Shown one piece after another: positions 44,106-54,600 of a DNA stretch of 64,000 nucleotides. Every line of letters begins with the position of its first letter. Within the stretch, counting starts at the first letter, position 1. A model generated the notes under the pieces. It worked only from the letters and a program-made list of their open reading frames with translations, ran no database searches and was not told the DNA's origin. The DNA comes from Arthrobacter sp. Bi83 (GTDB taxonomy: Bacteria > Actinomycetota > Actinomycetes > Actinomycetales > Micrococcaceae), in the NCBI RefSeq assembly GCF_918698095.1, contig NZ_CAKKLY010000024.1, forward strand, positions 1 to 64,000, read 5' to 3'. The position numbers and the translations under genes are program-made.

Positions 44106-45089
44106 ATGAGTTTTCCGAACCACCGCCCCCGGCGGCTCCGCACCACTCCCGCGATGCGCAGGCTCACTGCCGAGAACAGGCTTGCCCCCGCAGAGCTGAT
44201 CCTCCCCGCGTTCATCCGCGAGGGCCTCGCCGAACCCCGTCCGATCGCGTCCATGCCGGGCGTGGTTCAGCACACCACCGAAACCCTTAGGCGTGCCGCC
44301 GCAGAGGCCGTGGAGCTGGGCGTGGGCGGAATCATGCTGTTCGGCATTCCGGAGGTTCGCGACGCCGAAGGAACCGCATCGCTGGATCCGGACGGTGTCC
44401 TGAACAAGGCCATCCGCGATGTGCGGGCCGAGGTGGGCGACGACCTGGTGATCATGAGCGACGTCTGCCTGGACGAATTTACCGACCACGGCCACTGCGG
44501 CGTCCTGGACAGCGACGGCTACGTGGACAACGACGCCACGCTGGAGATCTACGCCAAGATGGCCGTGGCCCAGGCCGACGCCGGCGCCCACGTGCTGGGC
44601 CCCTCCGGAATGATGGACGGCCAGATCGGCGTCATCCGCCAGGCCCTTGAGGACGCCGGACACGTCAACACCGCCGTTGTGGCCTACGCCGCCAAATACG
44701 CCTCCGCCTTTTACGGCCCGTTCCGGGAGGCCGTCGATTCGCAGCTGAAGGGCGACCGCCGGACCTACCAGATGGACGCCGCCAACCGGCGCGAGGCCAT
44801 CCAGGAAGTGGAACTGGACCTCGCTGAGGGGGCCGACATGGTGATGGTCAAGCCCGCCATGAGCTACCTCGACATCCTGAGGGACGTCGCGGAAATGAGC
44901 CCCGTGCCGGTTGCTGCGTACCAGATCTCGGGGGAGTACGCCATGATCGAGGCGGCAGCGGCGAACGGCTGGATCGACCGGCGGGCCGCCATCACGGAGT
45001 CCGTCCTGGGCATCCGGCGCGCCGGCGCCAACATGGTCCTGACCTACTGGGCGAGCGAGCTGGCTGGCTGGCTGAAGGAATCCAGATGA
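44106..45089 (+). CDS. hemB: Delta-aminolevulinic acid dehydratase (porphobilinogen synthase)
   Basis: HemB condenses two 5-aminolevulinates to porphobilinogen. The 327-residue TIM barrel contains [14 protein letters not shown] at the start, [20 protein letters not shown] (metal site, about residue 120), [16 protein letters not shown] with a Schiff-base Lys, and the signature [16 protein letters not shown] with the second catalytic Lys. The metal site has Cys-x-Asp...Cys instead of the three-Cys zinc site. It lies ten bases after hemD and overlaps the next gene by four bases. Confidence 0.95.
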   Translation: MSFPNHRPRRLRTTPAMRRLTAENRLAPAELILPAFIREGLAEPRPIASMPGVVQHTTETLRRAAAEAVELGVGGIMLFGIPEVRDAEGTASLDPDGVLNKAIRDVRAEVGDDLVIMSDVCLDEFTDHGHCGVLDSDGYVDNDATLEIYAKMAVAQADAGAHVLGPSGMMDGQIGVIRQALEDAGHVNTAVVAYAAKYASAFYGPFREAVDSQLKGDRRTYQMDAANRREAIQEVELDLAEGADMVMVKPAMSYLDILRDVAEMSPVPVAAYQISGEYAMIEAAAANGWIDRRAAITESVLGIRRAGANMVLTYWASELAGWLKESR

Positions 45090-46177
45090 GCGAAACTCCG
45101 GTGAGTTCGCCCGCTCCGGCCGGCCCCACTGAACCGGTCGGGCCAACCCGGATCCTCCTAGGGCTCAACACCTTCGGTGATGCAGGGACCGGGCCGGACG
45201 GAAGCCCGGTGCCGCATGCCCAGGTCCTGCGGCAACTGCTGGAACAGGCGGAGCTGGCAGACGCCGTCGGACTTCACGCCTTTGGCGTGGGGGAGCACCA
45301 CCGCAAAGACTTTGCAGTATCCGCCCCGGAGGTCTTCCTCGCCGCAGCGGCCGCACGGACCCAACAGATCCGGCTCGGTTCGGCTGTCACCGTGCTCAGC
45401 TCCGACGATCCCATCCGGGTTTTCCAGCGGTTCTCCACCGTTGACGCGCTTTCCAACGGACGGGCGGAAGTGATGCTGGGACGGGGCTCGTTCATCGAAT
45501 CCTTCCCGCTCTTCGGGCTCGACCTCGCGGACTACGAGGTCCTCTTCGAGGAAAAACTCGAGCTGTTCCACAAAGTCCGCGCGCAGAACCCCGTCCACTG
45601 GGAAGGGCGCACCCGGCCGGCCCTGAGCGGGCTGAGCGTATATCCGCATCTGGAGCACCACCTCCTGCCTGCCTGGATCGGGGTGGGCGGCACCCCCGAA
45701 TCCGTGCTCCGCTGCGCCGAATACGGATACCCCATCATTTTCGCGATCATCGGCGGCGAGCCGCGCTCCTTTGCGCCGCTGGCCAATCTTTACCGGGAGG
45801 CCATGGCCAAGTACGGCCATCCCCTGCAGCAGGTTGCCACGCATTCGCCCGGGCACGTTGCGCCCACAGACGGGGAAGCGCGGGAGGAGTTTTTCCCGCA
45901 CTGGCTCGAACTTCGGAACCGGATCGGCTCGGAGCGTGGCTGGGGCCCCGGCAGCCGCGCCGAGTTCGACGCGATGTGCACACCCGAGGGCGCCCTCTAC
46001 GTTGGCTCGCCCGAGACCGTGGCACAAAAGATCGTCCGGCTCAAGCACAACCTTGGGGCGGACCGCTTCGATCTCAAATACAGCAGCGGATCGCTGCCTC
46101 ATGCCGCCATGATGCGCTCCATCGAGCTGCTCGGAACGGTTGTGGCACCCCGCGTCAACGAACTCCTGAAAGAATAG
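45086..46177 (+). CDS. LLM-class flavin-dependent oxidoreductase
   Basis: A 363-residue TIM barrel of the luciferase-like monooxygenase class (F420- or FMN-dependent). It contains [32 protein letters not shown] (about 60), [20 protein letters not shown] (about 125), [21 protein letters not shown] and [13 protein letters not shown] near the C terminus. It is coupled to hemB (ATGA) and sits directly before hemL. This makes a link to heme metabolism possible, but family members act on many substrates and no porphyrin role is known to me. Confidence 0.85.
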   Translation: MSETPVSSPAPAGPTEPVGPTRILLGLNTFGDAGTGPDGSPVPHAQVLRQLLEQAELADAVGLHAFGVGEHHRKDFAVSAPEVFLAAAAARTQQIRLGSAVTVLSSDDPIRVFQRFSTVDALSNGRAEVMLGRGSFIESFPLFGLDLADYEVLFEEKLELFHKVRAQNPVHWEGRTRPALSGLSVYPHLEHHLLPAWIGVGGTPESVLRCAEYGYPIIFAIIGGEPRSFAPLANLYREAMAKYGHPLQQVATHSPGHVAPTDGEAREEFFPHWLELRNRIGSERGWGPGSRAEFDAMCTPEGALYVGSPETVAQKIVRLKHNLGADRFDLKYSSGSLPHAAMMRSIELLGTVVAPRVNELLKE

Positions 46178-46182
46178 GACGC

Positions 46183-47514
46183 ATGACTTCCAGCATGCCT
46201 CGCAACGAGGAACTCTTCGACCGCGCCCGCCAGCTGATGCCGGGCGGAGTCAATTCCCCGGTCCGGGCCTTCGGCTCCGTGGGCGGCACTCCGCGGTTCA
46301 TGGTCTCGGCCAAGGGTCCGTACCTGACGGACGCCGACGGCAACGAATACGTTGACCTGGTCTGCTCCTGGGGTCCGGCACTGCTGGGCCACGCCCACCC
46401 GGCCGTCCTCGAAGCGGTCCACGCAGCCGTGGACCGCGGGCTGTCCTTTGGCGCGTCCACCCCGGACGAGGCCAACCTGGCGGCGATCGTCAAGGAACGC
46501 GTTTCCGCCGTGGAGCGGCTCCGCATGGTGTCCACCGGCACGGAGGCCACCATGACCGCCGTCCGGCTTGCCCGGGGTTTCACCGGCCGAAACCTCGTGA
46601 TCAAGTTCGCCGGCTGCTACCACGGCCACCTCGACGGCCTGCTGGCCTCGGCCGGTTCGGGCGTTGCCACCCTGGCCCTTCCCGGGTCGGCAGGGGTCAC
46701 CGCAGCCACGGCTGCCGAAACCCTGGTGCTCCCGTACAACGACCTCGGAGCGGTCGAGGCCGCGTTCGCCGAGCACGGCCCCAACATCGCCGCCGTCATC
46801 ACCGAAGCCGCGCCCGCCAACATGGGAGTCGTCACCCCCGGTGACGGCTTCAATGCGGGGCTGTCGCGCATCACGGCCGCCCACGGCGCTCTGCTGATCG
46901 TCGATGAGGTCCTCACCGGGTTCCGCACGGGCTACTCCGGCTACTGGGGCCTGACCGGCGGGGCCGCAGAGTCCACCGAAAAGTGGACCCCGGACCTGCT
47001 GACCTTCGGAAAGGTGATCGGCGGCGGCATGCCGACGGCGGCACTCGGCGGACGCGCCGACGTCATGGACTACCTCGCCCCGCTCGGCCCGGTCTACCAG
47101 GCCGGCACACTGTCCGGCAATCCGGTGGCCATGGCCGCCGGCGTTGCCACCCTCACGCACGCCACCCGTGAGGTCTACTCGTTCATCGACGCCCGCTCGC
47201 TGGAGCTCTCCTCGGCCCTCTCATCCGCCTTGGACGCGGCCGGCGTGGACCACTCCATCCAGCGCGCTGGGAACCTGTTCTCGGTGGCGTTCGGCACCTC
47301 GCAGCACGGCGTCCACAACTACAGCGACGCCCAGAAGCAGGATGTGTTCCGCTACGCGCCCTTCTTCCACTCCATGCTGGACTCGGGCGTGTACCTCCCG
47401 CCATCGGTATTTGAGGCCTGGTTCCTCTCGGCAGCGCACGACGACGCCGCCATGAACCGAATTTTCGAAGCCCTGCCTGCCGCCGCGAAGGCGGCCGCCG
47501 CCGCCAAGGCCTGA
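46183..47514 (+). CDS. hemL: Glutamate-1-semialdehyde 2,1-aminomutase
   Basis: HemL converts glutamate-1-semialdehyde to 5-aminolevulinate using pyridoxamine phosphate. The 443-residue class-III aminotransferase has [16 protein letters not shown] (about 20), [51 protein letters not shown] and the PLP Lys in [15 protein letters not shown] (Lys277). It completes the HemA-HemL C5 pathway. The start at 46183 is five bases after the previous gene, in the family position ([12 protein letters not shown]). A hairpin follows. Confidence 0.95.
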   Translation: MTSSMPRNEELFDRARQLMPGGVNSPVRAFGSVGGTPRFMVSAKGPYLTDADGNEYVDLVCSWGPALLGHAHPAVLEAVHAAVDRGLSFGASTPDEANLAAIVKERVSAVERLRMVSTGTEATMTAVRLARGFTGRNLVIKFAGCYHGHLDGLLASAGSGVATLALPGSAGVTAATAAETLVLPYNDLGAVEAAFAEHGPNIAAVITEAAPANMGVVTPGDGFNAGLSRITAAHGALLIVDEVLTGFRTGYSGYWGLTGGAAESTEKWTPDLLTFGKVIGGGMPTAALGGRADVMDYLAPLGPVYQAGTLSGNPVAMAAGVATLTHATREVYSFIDARSLELSSALSSALDAAGVDHSIQRAGNLFSVAFGTSQHGVHNYSDAQKQDVFRYAPFFHSMLDSGVYLPPSVFEAWFLSAAHDDAAMNRIFEALPAAAKAAAAAKA

Positions 47515-47564
47515 CCCGCCGTCGTCCTCCCGGGCGCGGGTTATCACCGCCCGTGCCGGAAACG

Positions 47565-47596
47565 GAAAATCCCCGGTCCGAGGACCGGGGATTTTC
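47565..47596. terminator. Bidirectional terminator after hemL
   Basis: A perfect 14-base-pair stem (GAAAATCCCCGGTC / GACCGGGGATTTTC) with a CGAG loop. A and T runs at the stem base allow it to work on both strands. It separates hemL from the convergent ABC transporter. Confidence 0.88.
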
Positions 47597-47646
47597 TGCA
47601 TCCTTGCCCTCCGGGCATGAACGGTAATGCGACCTTGGCTACGACC

Positions 47647-48384
47647 TTAGAGAACGTCGGACAGGAAGCCCTGCAGCCGCTCGGTGCGGGGACCGGTGAA
47701 GATCTGTTCCGGCGGGCCGGATTCCACCACAACGCCGCCGTCCATGAAGGTGACGGTGTCCGAGACGTTCCGCGAGAAGCCCATTTCGTGGGTCACCACC
47801 ACCATGGTCATCCCGCCCTTGGCCAGATCGGCCATCAGGGCCAGGACGCCCTTGACGAGCTCGGGGTCCAGGGCCGACGTCGCTTCATCGAAGAACATCA
47901 CCTCCGGCTTCATGGCCAGCGCGCGTGCGATCGCCACGCGCTGCTGCTGGCCTCCCGAGAGGTTGGCCGGTCGCGAGTCCGCTTTGTGCTTGAGCCCCAC
48001 GAGGTCCAGCTGTTCCAGGGCCTCGGCGCGCGCCTGGTCCTTGGGCAGCTTCCGCAGCTTTCGCAGCGCGAGAGCCACGTTCTCCACGACGGTCTTGTGC
48101 GGAAAGAGGTTGAACTGCTGGAAGACCATGCCGATGCGCTGGCGGAGCTCGTCCGGGTTGTCTTTCAGCACGGAGCGCCCGTCCAGCAGGATGTCACCCT
48201 GGTCCGGTTCGATCAGCCGGTTCATGACCCGCAAAAGGGTGGACTTTCCGGAACCGGACGGGCCGATGACCGACGCAGTCGTTCCAGTTTCCACGTGCAG
48301 GTCGATGCCCCGAAGCACATGGTTGCTGCCGAAGGAGAGGTGCAGGTTCTTGCCAGTCAGTGAACCGGACGCGAATTCGCTCAT
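47647..48384 (-). CDS. Polar amino-acid ABC transporter ATP-binding protein
   Basis: A 245-residue ATPase of the His/Gln/Glu importer class. Walker [18 protein letters not shown] (about residues 39-55), signature [20 protein letters not shown] (about 145), Walker [15 protein letters not shown] and [12 protein letters not shown]. Note Phe-Asp-Glu-Ala instead of the usual Asp-Glu-Pro. It overlaps the permease by four bases (ATGA) and is the last gene in the operon. Similar in type to, but clearly distinct from, the gluA product earlier in the window. Confidence 0.92.
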   Translation of the reverse strand: MSEFASGSLTGKNLHLSFGSNHVLRGIDLHVETGTTASVIGPSGSGKSTLLRVMNRLIEPDQGDILLDGRSVLKDNPDELRQRIGMVFQQFNLFPHKTVVENVALALRKLRKLPKDQARAEALEQLDLVGLKHKADSRPANLSGGQQQRVAIARALAMKPEVMFFDEATSALDPELVKGVLALMADLAKGGMTMVVVTHEMGFSRNVSDTVTFMDGGVVVESGPPEQIFTGPRTERLQGFLSDVL

Positions 48385-49142
48385 GGCTGCGCTCCCTTCC
48401 CAATCAGTGCTGCGGCGTCGTCCGGCTGTTTCTTTTCCGGCCGTCCGGTGCGCAGACGGTTGTCGATGTAGTTGACCAGGTGCGTCAGCGGGATGGTCAA
48501 CAGGAGGTAAAGCAACGCCGCGGCTACCAGCGGGGACAGGTTCCCAGAGTTTGCCGTGGCGTCGTTGCCGATGCGGAAGATTTCCCGCTGCGACGCAAGC
48601 AGGCCCAGGAAGTAAATCAGGGACGAGTCCTTGATCAGCGCGATGAACTGGTTGACCAGCGCCGGCAGGACGCGGCGGATGCCCTGCGGCACCACCACGA
48701 GCCGCATGGACGATCCGTAGCTGAACCCCAGTGCCCGGGACGCCTCCAGCTGGCCTTTCTCCACGCTCTGGATTCCGGACCGGAAGATCTCCCCGATGTA
48801 CGCCGCTGCCATCAGGGACAGAGCCATGATGCCCAGCGGGTAGGGATTGCTGCTGCCGGTGATGTCTTTCACCACCGGGCCGAGCCCGATACTGATGATC
48901 AGGATGGTGACGACAGCAGGCAGGCCCCGGAAAATGTCCGTGTAAACCCGTGAAATCCAGCGCAGCACGGCATTGCGGGCGATGGCCATAATGGCCAGGA
49001 GCATGCCGAGAACGCAGCCGATGATGCCGGACAAAACGGCCAGGATCAGCGTGTTGGGAAGGCCAACCGTCAACAGGGAGGGGATGACCTGGGCCATCGC
49101 CTCCCAGTTGAAAAAGGTGTCAAGAAACTGGGCGAAATCCAT
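48381..49142 (-). CDS. Polar amino-acid ABC transporter permease
   Basis: A 253-residue membrane subunit with about five helices. The ATPase-coupling loop ([26 protein letters not shown], about residues 120-145) identifies the family. It is the only permease in this operon, so the channel would be a homodimer, unlike the two-permease glu operon. The start is three bases after the binding-protein stop. The C terminus ends in a charged tail ([12 protein letters not shown]). Confidence 0.92.
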   Translation of the reverse strand: MDFAQFLDTFFNWEAMAQVIPSLLTVGLPNTLILAVLSGIIGCVLGMLLAIMAIARNAVLRWISRVYTDIFRGLPAVVTILIISIGLGPVVKDITGSSNPYPLGIMALSLMAAAYIGEIFRSGIQSVEKGQLEASRALGFSYGSSMRLVVVPQGIRRVLPALVNQFIALIKDSSLIYFLGLLASQREIFRIGNDATANSGNLSPLVAAALLYLLLTIPLTHLVNYIDNRLRTGRPEKKQPDDAAALIGKGAQP

Positions 49143-49145
49143 AGG

Positions 49146-50081
49146 CTAGGAGGCCGGGAGTGCGGAAGCCTTGCTGCCCGGCTTCCAGTTCTTGGGGGTT
49201 TCACGGTCCGGGTACCACTGCTTGGCCAGCTTGGACCAGGTACCATCGGCGACCACGGCGTCGAGGGCCGAGTTGAGCGCGTCGGTCAGCGCCTGGTTCT
49301 TGCTGTTCACCGCGTAGGCCGTGAAGTTCTGGGTGTTGATGGTCTTCTCGACGATGGCGGTGCCGTCGCCGCTCTTGACCTGGCCGTCAGCCTGCTGGGA
49401 AGGGGCTACCCAAGCATCCACCTGGCCGTTCTTCACGTTGGCGTAGGCGGTGTTGTAATCGGGGAAACGGACCGGCTCGATCTTGAGCGTGTTGGTGACG
49501 TAATCGTCCTGCACGGTGCCCTGGACGACGGCGACGCGCTGGTCGCTGCTGACGTCCTTGAAGCCCTTGATCTTGGAGTCGGTCTTGGCAACGACTGCCA
49601 TGTAGCCGAAGTCGTAGCCGTTGGTGAACCCAACGGATTCGCGGCGCTTGTCCGTGGTGGAGATCGAGGAGGATCCGACGTCGAACTTCTTGTTCTGAAC
49701 CTGGGCCAGCAGGGCGGAGAAATCGGTGGCCGCGAACTCCACCTTCAGTCCGAGCTTGGCGGCCATCGCCTTGAGCAGTTCGTTGTCGAATCCGGTGAAG
49801 TTGCCGGACTTGTCGATGAAGATGTTCGGCGGGGCATCCGAAAGCGTGCCGACGCTGAGTGTTCCTTCGCTGAGAAGGCCGAGCTTGGACTTGTCGATCT
49901 TGTCCAAGGCGGTGACGTCCTTGGTGGTGTACTTGTCCAGCGAGGTCTGATCGCTGCCTGCAAGGGCATCGGTCGGCGACCCGCTGGGCGCAGCGGCGCC
50001 GCCGCCGCATGCGGCCAGGGAGACGGCCACGGCAATTGCCACGGGAACGCTGGTCAGCCACTTCATAGCTTTGATTTTCAT
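49146..50081 (-). CDS. Amino-acid ABC transporter substrate-binding lipoprotein
   Basis: The 311-residue protein has a lipoprotein signal ending VAVSLAACGGGA (lipobox Cys near residue 24) and an SBP_bac_3 domain: FTGFDNELLKAMAAKLGLKVEF, FDVGSSSISTTDKRRESVGF and LKIEPVRFPDYNTAYANVKN. The substrate is a polar amino acid, not resolvable further. The ATG at 50081 (MKIKAMKW) is chosen; a TTG one codon before and an ATG at 50069 are alternatives, and ribosome-binding signals are weak. First gene of the operon. Confidence 0.9.
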   Translation of the reverse strand: MKIKAMKWLTSVPVAIAVAVSLAACGGGAAAPSGSPTDALAGSDQTSLDKYTTKDVTALDKIDKSKLGLLSEGTLSVGTLSDAPPNIFIDKSGNFTGFDNELLKAMAAKLGLKVEFAATDFSALLAQVQNKKFDVGSSSISTTDKRRESVGFTNGYDFGYMAVVAKTDSKIKGFKDVSSDQRVAVVQGTVQDDYVTNTLKIEPVRFPDYNTAYANVKNGQVDAWVAPSQQADGQVKSGDGTAIVEKTINTQNFTAYAVNSKNQALTDALNSALDAVVADGTWSKLAKQWYPDRETPKNWKPGSKASALPAS

Positions 50082-50377
50082 CAAGCAATCACTTTCATAG
50101 AGATTTCACGAGGATTTGGGGGCGGTCCAGTCGCGCAGTCAGCGCGAAGACGACTGCCATAGCAGAGCCGGACCGCAAAACTTAATCATCTCACCACCCG
50201 CTGAATAGGGGCTGAGCCGAATTAATCGCGAGGAAATATCTCTATTGCTGAATCTAATTCAGATGCGCGGTGCGGCGTAAGTGCTTCCTTTGCAAATGAA
50301 GCCCGTTTGCGGAATCTGGACCAGTTCCTTTTGTGTCGGTGGCGGCATTCCTCTGCGTGTGAGTTGCGTCGCAGACC
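50082..50377. promoter_or_regulatory. AT-rich intergenic region with 15-bp palindrome
   Basis: A 296-base region, markedly more AT-rich than its surroundings at about 50180-50265, upstream of the transporter operon. CTGAA-TCTAA-TTCAG at 50248-50262 is a perfect 5+5 palindrome. It is a possible operator for nitrogen or amino-acid control, though too short to name a regulator. The convergent exonuclease ends at 50378. No gene is supported. Confidence 0.5.
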
Positions 50378-51088
50378 TCAGAAGTCGCCCCGGCTGGCGT
50401 CTTCAGGGGGCAGGACAGGCCAGTCTCCCTCGATCACCGCGGCCGGCTTGGTCTTGCGGAGATATTGCTGGAAATCCGCCGCCTGGCTGACGGCCCAATC
50501 CATCTGGAGCTGGTGCAACTGGCTGGCGGGCAGCTTCAGCTTGGGGAACTTGCCGGCCATCGCATCCAGCATGCGGAGAGTCGCCAAGGCATCCGCGGCA
50601 GAGGTATGGGCGTTTTCGAGGTCCACGCCGTACTCGTCGCACAGTGCCGTCAGCGTCCTCTTGCCTTTGCGGTAACGGTCCACCTGCTTATTCATGATGT
50701 ACGGGTCGAGGACCGGAAACCTGCTTAGCTGCGGGACGCCGTACCGGGCCGATTCGGCGGCAAGGACCGTGAAGTCGTAGCTGGCGTTGAAAGCGATCAC
50801 CGGCACTCCGGCGTCGAAGAGCTCCTGAAGTACCGCTGCGAGTTCCCGGGTGACTTCCGCTGCTGGCCGGCCATTGCTGCGTGCGTGCTCGGTGGTGATC
50901 CCGTGGATGTCACTCGCTTCCGTGGGAATCTCGACGCCGGGGTCCGCCAGCCACTCATGTTCCTGGATCACGCCTCCGGAGGCGTCCACCACGGTCACGG
51001 AGGCCGTCACGATTCGTGCGGCGCGGGAATTACGGCCGGTGGTTTCGAGGTCGAAGGCGGCCCGGGGGAGGGTGTTCCAAGTGCTCAT
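50378..51088 (-). CDS. DnaQ-like 3'-5' exonuclease (DEDDh)
   Basis: A 236-residue exonuclease related to the epsilon proofreading subunit. ExoI motif AAFDLETTGRNS (about residue 10), ExoII IAFNASYDFTVLAAE (about 100), ExoIII with HTSAADALATLRML (about 160) gives the DEDDh catalytic set. The short size and lack of a BRCT or polymerase domain fit a standalone exonuclease. Beside the AdnAB operon it could help end processing, but that is inferred. The ATG is exactly six bases after TAGCGT. Confidence 0.9.
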   Translation of the reverse strand: MSTWNTLPRAAFDLETTGRNSRAARIVTASVTVVDASGGVIQEHEWLADPGVEIPTEASDIHGITTEHARSNGRPAAEVTRELAAVLQELFDAGVPVIAFNASYDFTVLAAESARYGVPQLSRFPVLDPYIMNKQVDRYRKGKRTLTALCDEYGVDLENAHTSAADALATLRMLDAMAGKFPKLKLPASQLHQLQMDWAVSQAADFQQYLRKTKPAAVIEGDWPVLPPEDASRGDF

Positions 51089-51094
51089 GGCTAC

Positions 51095-51100
51095 ACGCTA
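51095..51100 (-). promoter_or_regulatory. Putative -10 box, leaderless exonuclease promoter
   Basis: On the minus strand TAGCGT ends six bases before the ATG at 51088, identical in sequence and spacing to the galE element. Confidence 0.5.
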
Positions 51101-51207
51101 CCGGCTGGCACTGACAGTTTCGGACCGTGTCGCGGGCTCCGCCGGAACTGGCGTCGGGCTGCTGCGCGGGTCACTTGCGGGGTTCGGCCGGGAGGCAGAG
51201 CGGCCGA

Positions 51208-51213
51208 TAGTCT
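51208..51213 (+). promoter_or_regulatory. Putative -10 box, leaderless ATL-adnAB promoter
   Basis: TAGTCT ends six bases before the ATG at 51220, the same hexamer and spacing as the MiaE-like gene at 26872. It would drive the whole repair operon. Confidence 0.5.
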
Positions 51214-51219
51214 GAAGCC

Positions 51220-51636
51220 ATGCGGACGGAGTATGTGGAGGCGGTGCTGGCGGTCGTCGGGCTCATCCCCGCCGGCTCGGCCGTTGCCTACGGGGACGTT
51301 GCTGAATTGCTCGGATCCGGCGGCCCGCGCCAGATCGGCGCTGTCATGAGCCACCATGGAAACGCCGTGCCATGGTGGCGGGTCCTCAAGGCCAGCGGGC
51401 AGGCGCCGGAGGGCCTCGAGTCCCAAGCCCTCCAGTTCTATCTCCGCGAGGGAACCCCGTTGCGCGGCGACTTCCTCCGGTTCGCAAGGACAGGGGACGG
51501 CCGCTGGCGCGTGGACCTGGCTACGGCACGGTGGGCGCCTTCGGATTCAGAGTTCGACGCCCTGGACGTGATCGCCGAGGGCCTGGAGGCGTCGCTGCAT
51601 AAATTGTCAGTCGCGGATGATGGAATGTCTGAGTGA
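51220..51636 (+). CDS. Alkyltransferase-like protein (ATL), MGMT family
   Basis: A 138-residue protein with the MGMT DNA-binding fold (VGLIPAGSAVAYGDVAELLGSGGPRQIGAVMSHH). The active-site motif Pro-Cys-His-Arg-Val is replaced by Pro-Trp-Trp-Arg-Val (Trp52, Trp53), so it cannot accept alkyl groups. ATLs instead bind O6-alkylguanine and hand it to other repair systems. Leaderless start. Its stop overlaps the GTG of adnA (GTGA), so translation is coupled. A mycobacterial homologue (Rv3204) lies in the same neighbourhood, from memory. Confidence 0.9.
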   Translation: MRTEYVEAVLAVVGLIPAGSAVAYGDVAELLGSGGPRQIGAVMSHHGNAVPWWRVLKASGQAPEGLESQALQFYLREGTPLRGDFLRFARTGDGRWRVDLATARWAPSDSEFDALDVIAEGLEASLHKLSVADDGMSE

Positions 51637-54600
51637 CCGTAACCATCCAGCAAACCGCACCCTTCCCCGAGCCGGGGGCGCGTTGGGAAACCCCCGCGAC
51701 CGCCCCGCAGCTGGCCGGGACCGGTCTCCGGCTCCTGCCGCCGCGCCAGATCCACAGTGCCGTTCCGGTCCTATCCGAGGACCAGCTGGCCGCGGTCGAG
51801 GTGGCGCCAGGCTCCGGTCCCGTGCTGGTCCCTGGCGGGCCCGGCACGGGAAAATCGACCGTTCTCATAGAAGCGGCGGTCCGCAGGGTAGAGATGAACG
51901 GAACGGATCCGGAGCGGGTGCTAATTCTGGCGCCTGGCAGGCTGGCCGCGGACACCCTGCGTGACCGCTTCACGGCTCGGCTGAACCGCAGCCTAAGTAC
52001 CACTCCCGCCCGAACCTGGGCGTCCTATGCATTCGATCTCATCAGGCGCGCCAAGGCGGAAGGTATCCTGCCGTTGCCCCGTGCCCCGCGGCTGCTGTCC
52101 GGTCCGGAACAGGACCTGATCATCAAGGAACTGCTGGAAGGCCACGCCCTGCCCGGCCTGGGACTGCCGTGGCCCGCCGATCTTGATGCTGCGCTGCCCA
52201 CCAGAGGCTTCCGGCAGGAAGTGCGGCAGCTCTTCGACCGGATCATTGAATCCGGGCGAACCCCCGAGGACCTTGAGAATCTGGGGCGCGAGTGCGGCCG
52301 GCCGGACTGGATCGCGGCCGCTGCACTGTACGCCGAATACCGGGATGTCCTGGACCTCCGCATGCCCGAGGCTTTTGACCCTGCCGGGATCATCACGGCG
52401 GCCCGGCAGCTGTTCCAGGATTGTCCCGATTTTCTGGCCGCGGAGCGGGAACGCCTCCAGCTGATCCTTGTTGACGATGTTCAGGAAGCCAACCCGGCGG
52501 TCTTTGAGCTGTTGGCAGATATTGCCAGCGGCAAGGACGTCTACGTCACGTCCTCCCCGGACACCGTTGTCCAGGGGTTCAGGGGGGCGCGGCCTGACCT
52601 TGTTGCGGAGCTTCCGCGCCTCCTGGCAGGCGCTGACGAAGGGAGGCAGGCATTGGAGAAGCCGCTCCGCCACGCGCACCGGCACAAGCCCGCCGTGGCG
52701 AGGGCGTGGCTGGGCGTCGCGGACCGGATCTCCCTTCGGGCAGGTGGGCAGCTCGCCCGGCGCCTTGATGAACTCGACGGCGACAGCGGCACCGGTGTGG
52801 AGGCGGCCGCCCGGGACGGCGAGGATTTCGATGGAACGGTGGAGGCACATCTGCTGCCGTCGGCGGTCCATGAGCTGCGGTACGTGGCGCAAAGGATCCT
52901 TGAAGCCCAGATAAACGACGGCCGCGACTTGGCGGAGATGGCCGTGATTGTCCGCAACGGCGGCCAGCTCAGTCAGCTCCAGCGCTATCTGTCCGGTCAG
53001 GGCATTCCCGTACGGATTCCCGTGGCGGAGTCCGCCGTCCGCGACGAAGTCGCTGTGCGTCCGTTGCTTGACGCTTATGCCGTGGCCCTTGATTCTGACC
53101 TCCTGACTCCGGAGTCCGCCGTGTCGCTGCTGACCTCACGAATCGGGGGCGCAACGTCGCTTGAGCTGCGCAGGCTCCGCCAGTCCTTGCGCCGGGAGGA
53201 AATCCTGGGCGGCGGCGGACGCTCCAGCGACTCGCTGCTCGTTGAGGCCCTAGGGGAGCCCGGGGCGCTCGCGTCACTGGGGATCGAGGGGCGGTCAGCA
53301 CGTCGCGTCGCGAAGATGATCCAGGCGGGCCGGAGGGCCGCTGCCGAAGCCGGGGCGAACGCCGAGACTGTTCTGTGGGCGCTGTGGAACTCCACTGGTC
53401 TTGCGGCAGCCTGGACGGCAGCGGCTCTGTCCGGCGGACTCGTCGGGGCGCGGGCTGACCGTGACTTGGACGCGATGATGGCGCTGTTCCACACCGCCGA
53501 ACGCTATGTCGATCAGATGCCGGGTTCGGGCCCGGAGCAGTTCCTTGAGTACCTGCTCAACCAGGAATTGCCCATGGACACGCTGGCGGCGCGGGCGCAG
53601 GTTGACGACGCCGTGGAGCTGATGACCCCTGCCAGCGCTGCAGGACGGGAGTGGCCACTGGTCATCGTGGCAGGACTTCAGGAAGGCGTGTGGCCGAACA
53701 CCCGGCTCCGCGGCGAACTGCTGGGCAGCACGCTGTTCGCCGACGCCGTGGAACACGGCGTGGAACACGCGCTCCAGCTCGGCCCGCTGAGCCGGCTCCG
53801 GGAGATCCGGTACGACGAACTCCGCAGTTTCTCGACGGCGGTATCGCGGGCCAGGGAAGTACTGATCTGTACCGCCGTGGCGTCGGAAGATGAACAGCCC
53901 TCCTCATTTCTGGATTACGTCGCTCCGCTGCGCCCCGGCCAGGACTCGAGGGGGTTCACTCCTGTGGAACGGCCTTTGACGCTCCGTGCCCTTGTGGCCG
54001 AATTGCGCCAGTACGCACAGCTCGACGGCAGGTTCGCTGCCGAATCTGAGGAAGCAGTCCGTGTCCTGGGCCGCCTCGCGACCGCGGATCCTCCCGTTCC
54101 CGGGGCACACCCCGACACCTGGTGGGGGCTGGCGCCCCTGACATCCGACGATCGTATTGTGCCGCCCGGGGGCACGGTGTACGTTTCGCCCTCAAAGGTT
54201 GAGACTGTTCAGAAATCGCCGCTGGACTGGTTTATCCAGGCGGCGGGCGGAGAGGCTGCCACCGATTTCGCCCGGAGCCTGGGCACCTTGGTGCATTCGA
54301 TCGCCCAGGATCTTCCTGAGGGCTCCGGCTCCGAATATCTCGCAGAGCTCGTCCGGCGCTGGCCCGCCCTGGGGATGAAAGACAACTGGGAAGGGCGGCT
54401 GGACTTTCAGCGGGCGGAATCCATGGTGCGGAAACTTGCGCAGTACATCCTGGTGATGCGCAGCGAAGGCAGACAGCTCGTCGGCGTGGAGCAGGACTTC
54501 GAGGTGCAGCTGAGCCAGGCCGGAGCCGAACCCCAGACAGATGCCGGCGCCGACCGGACTGCCCGTTCCGCCGTCCTGCGCGGCCAGGTGGATCGGCTGG

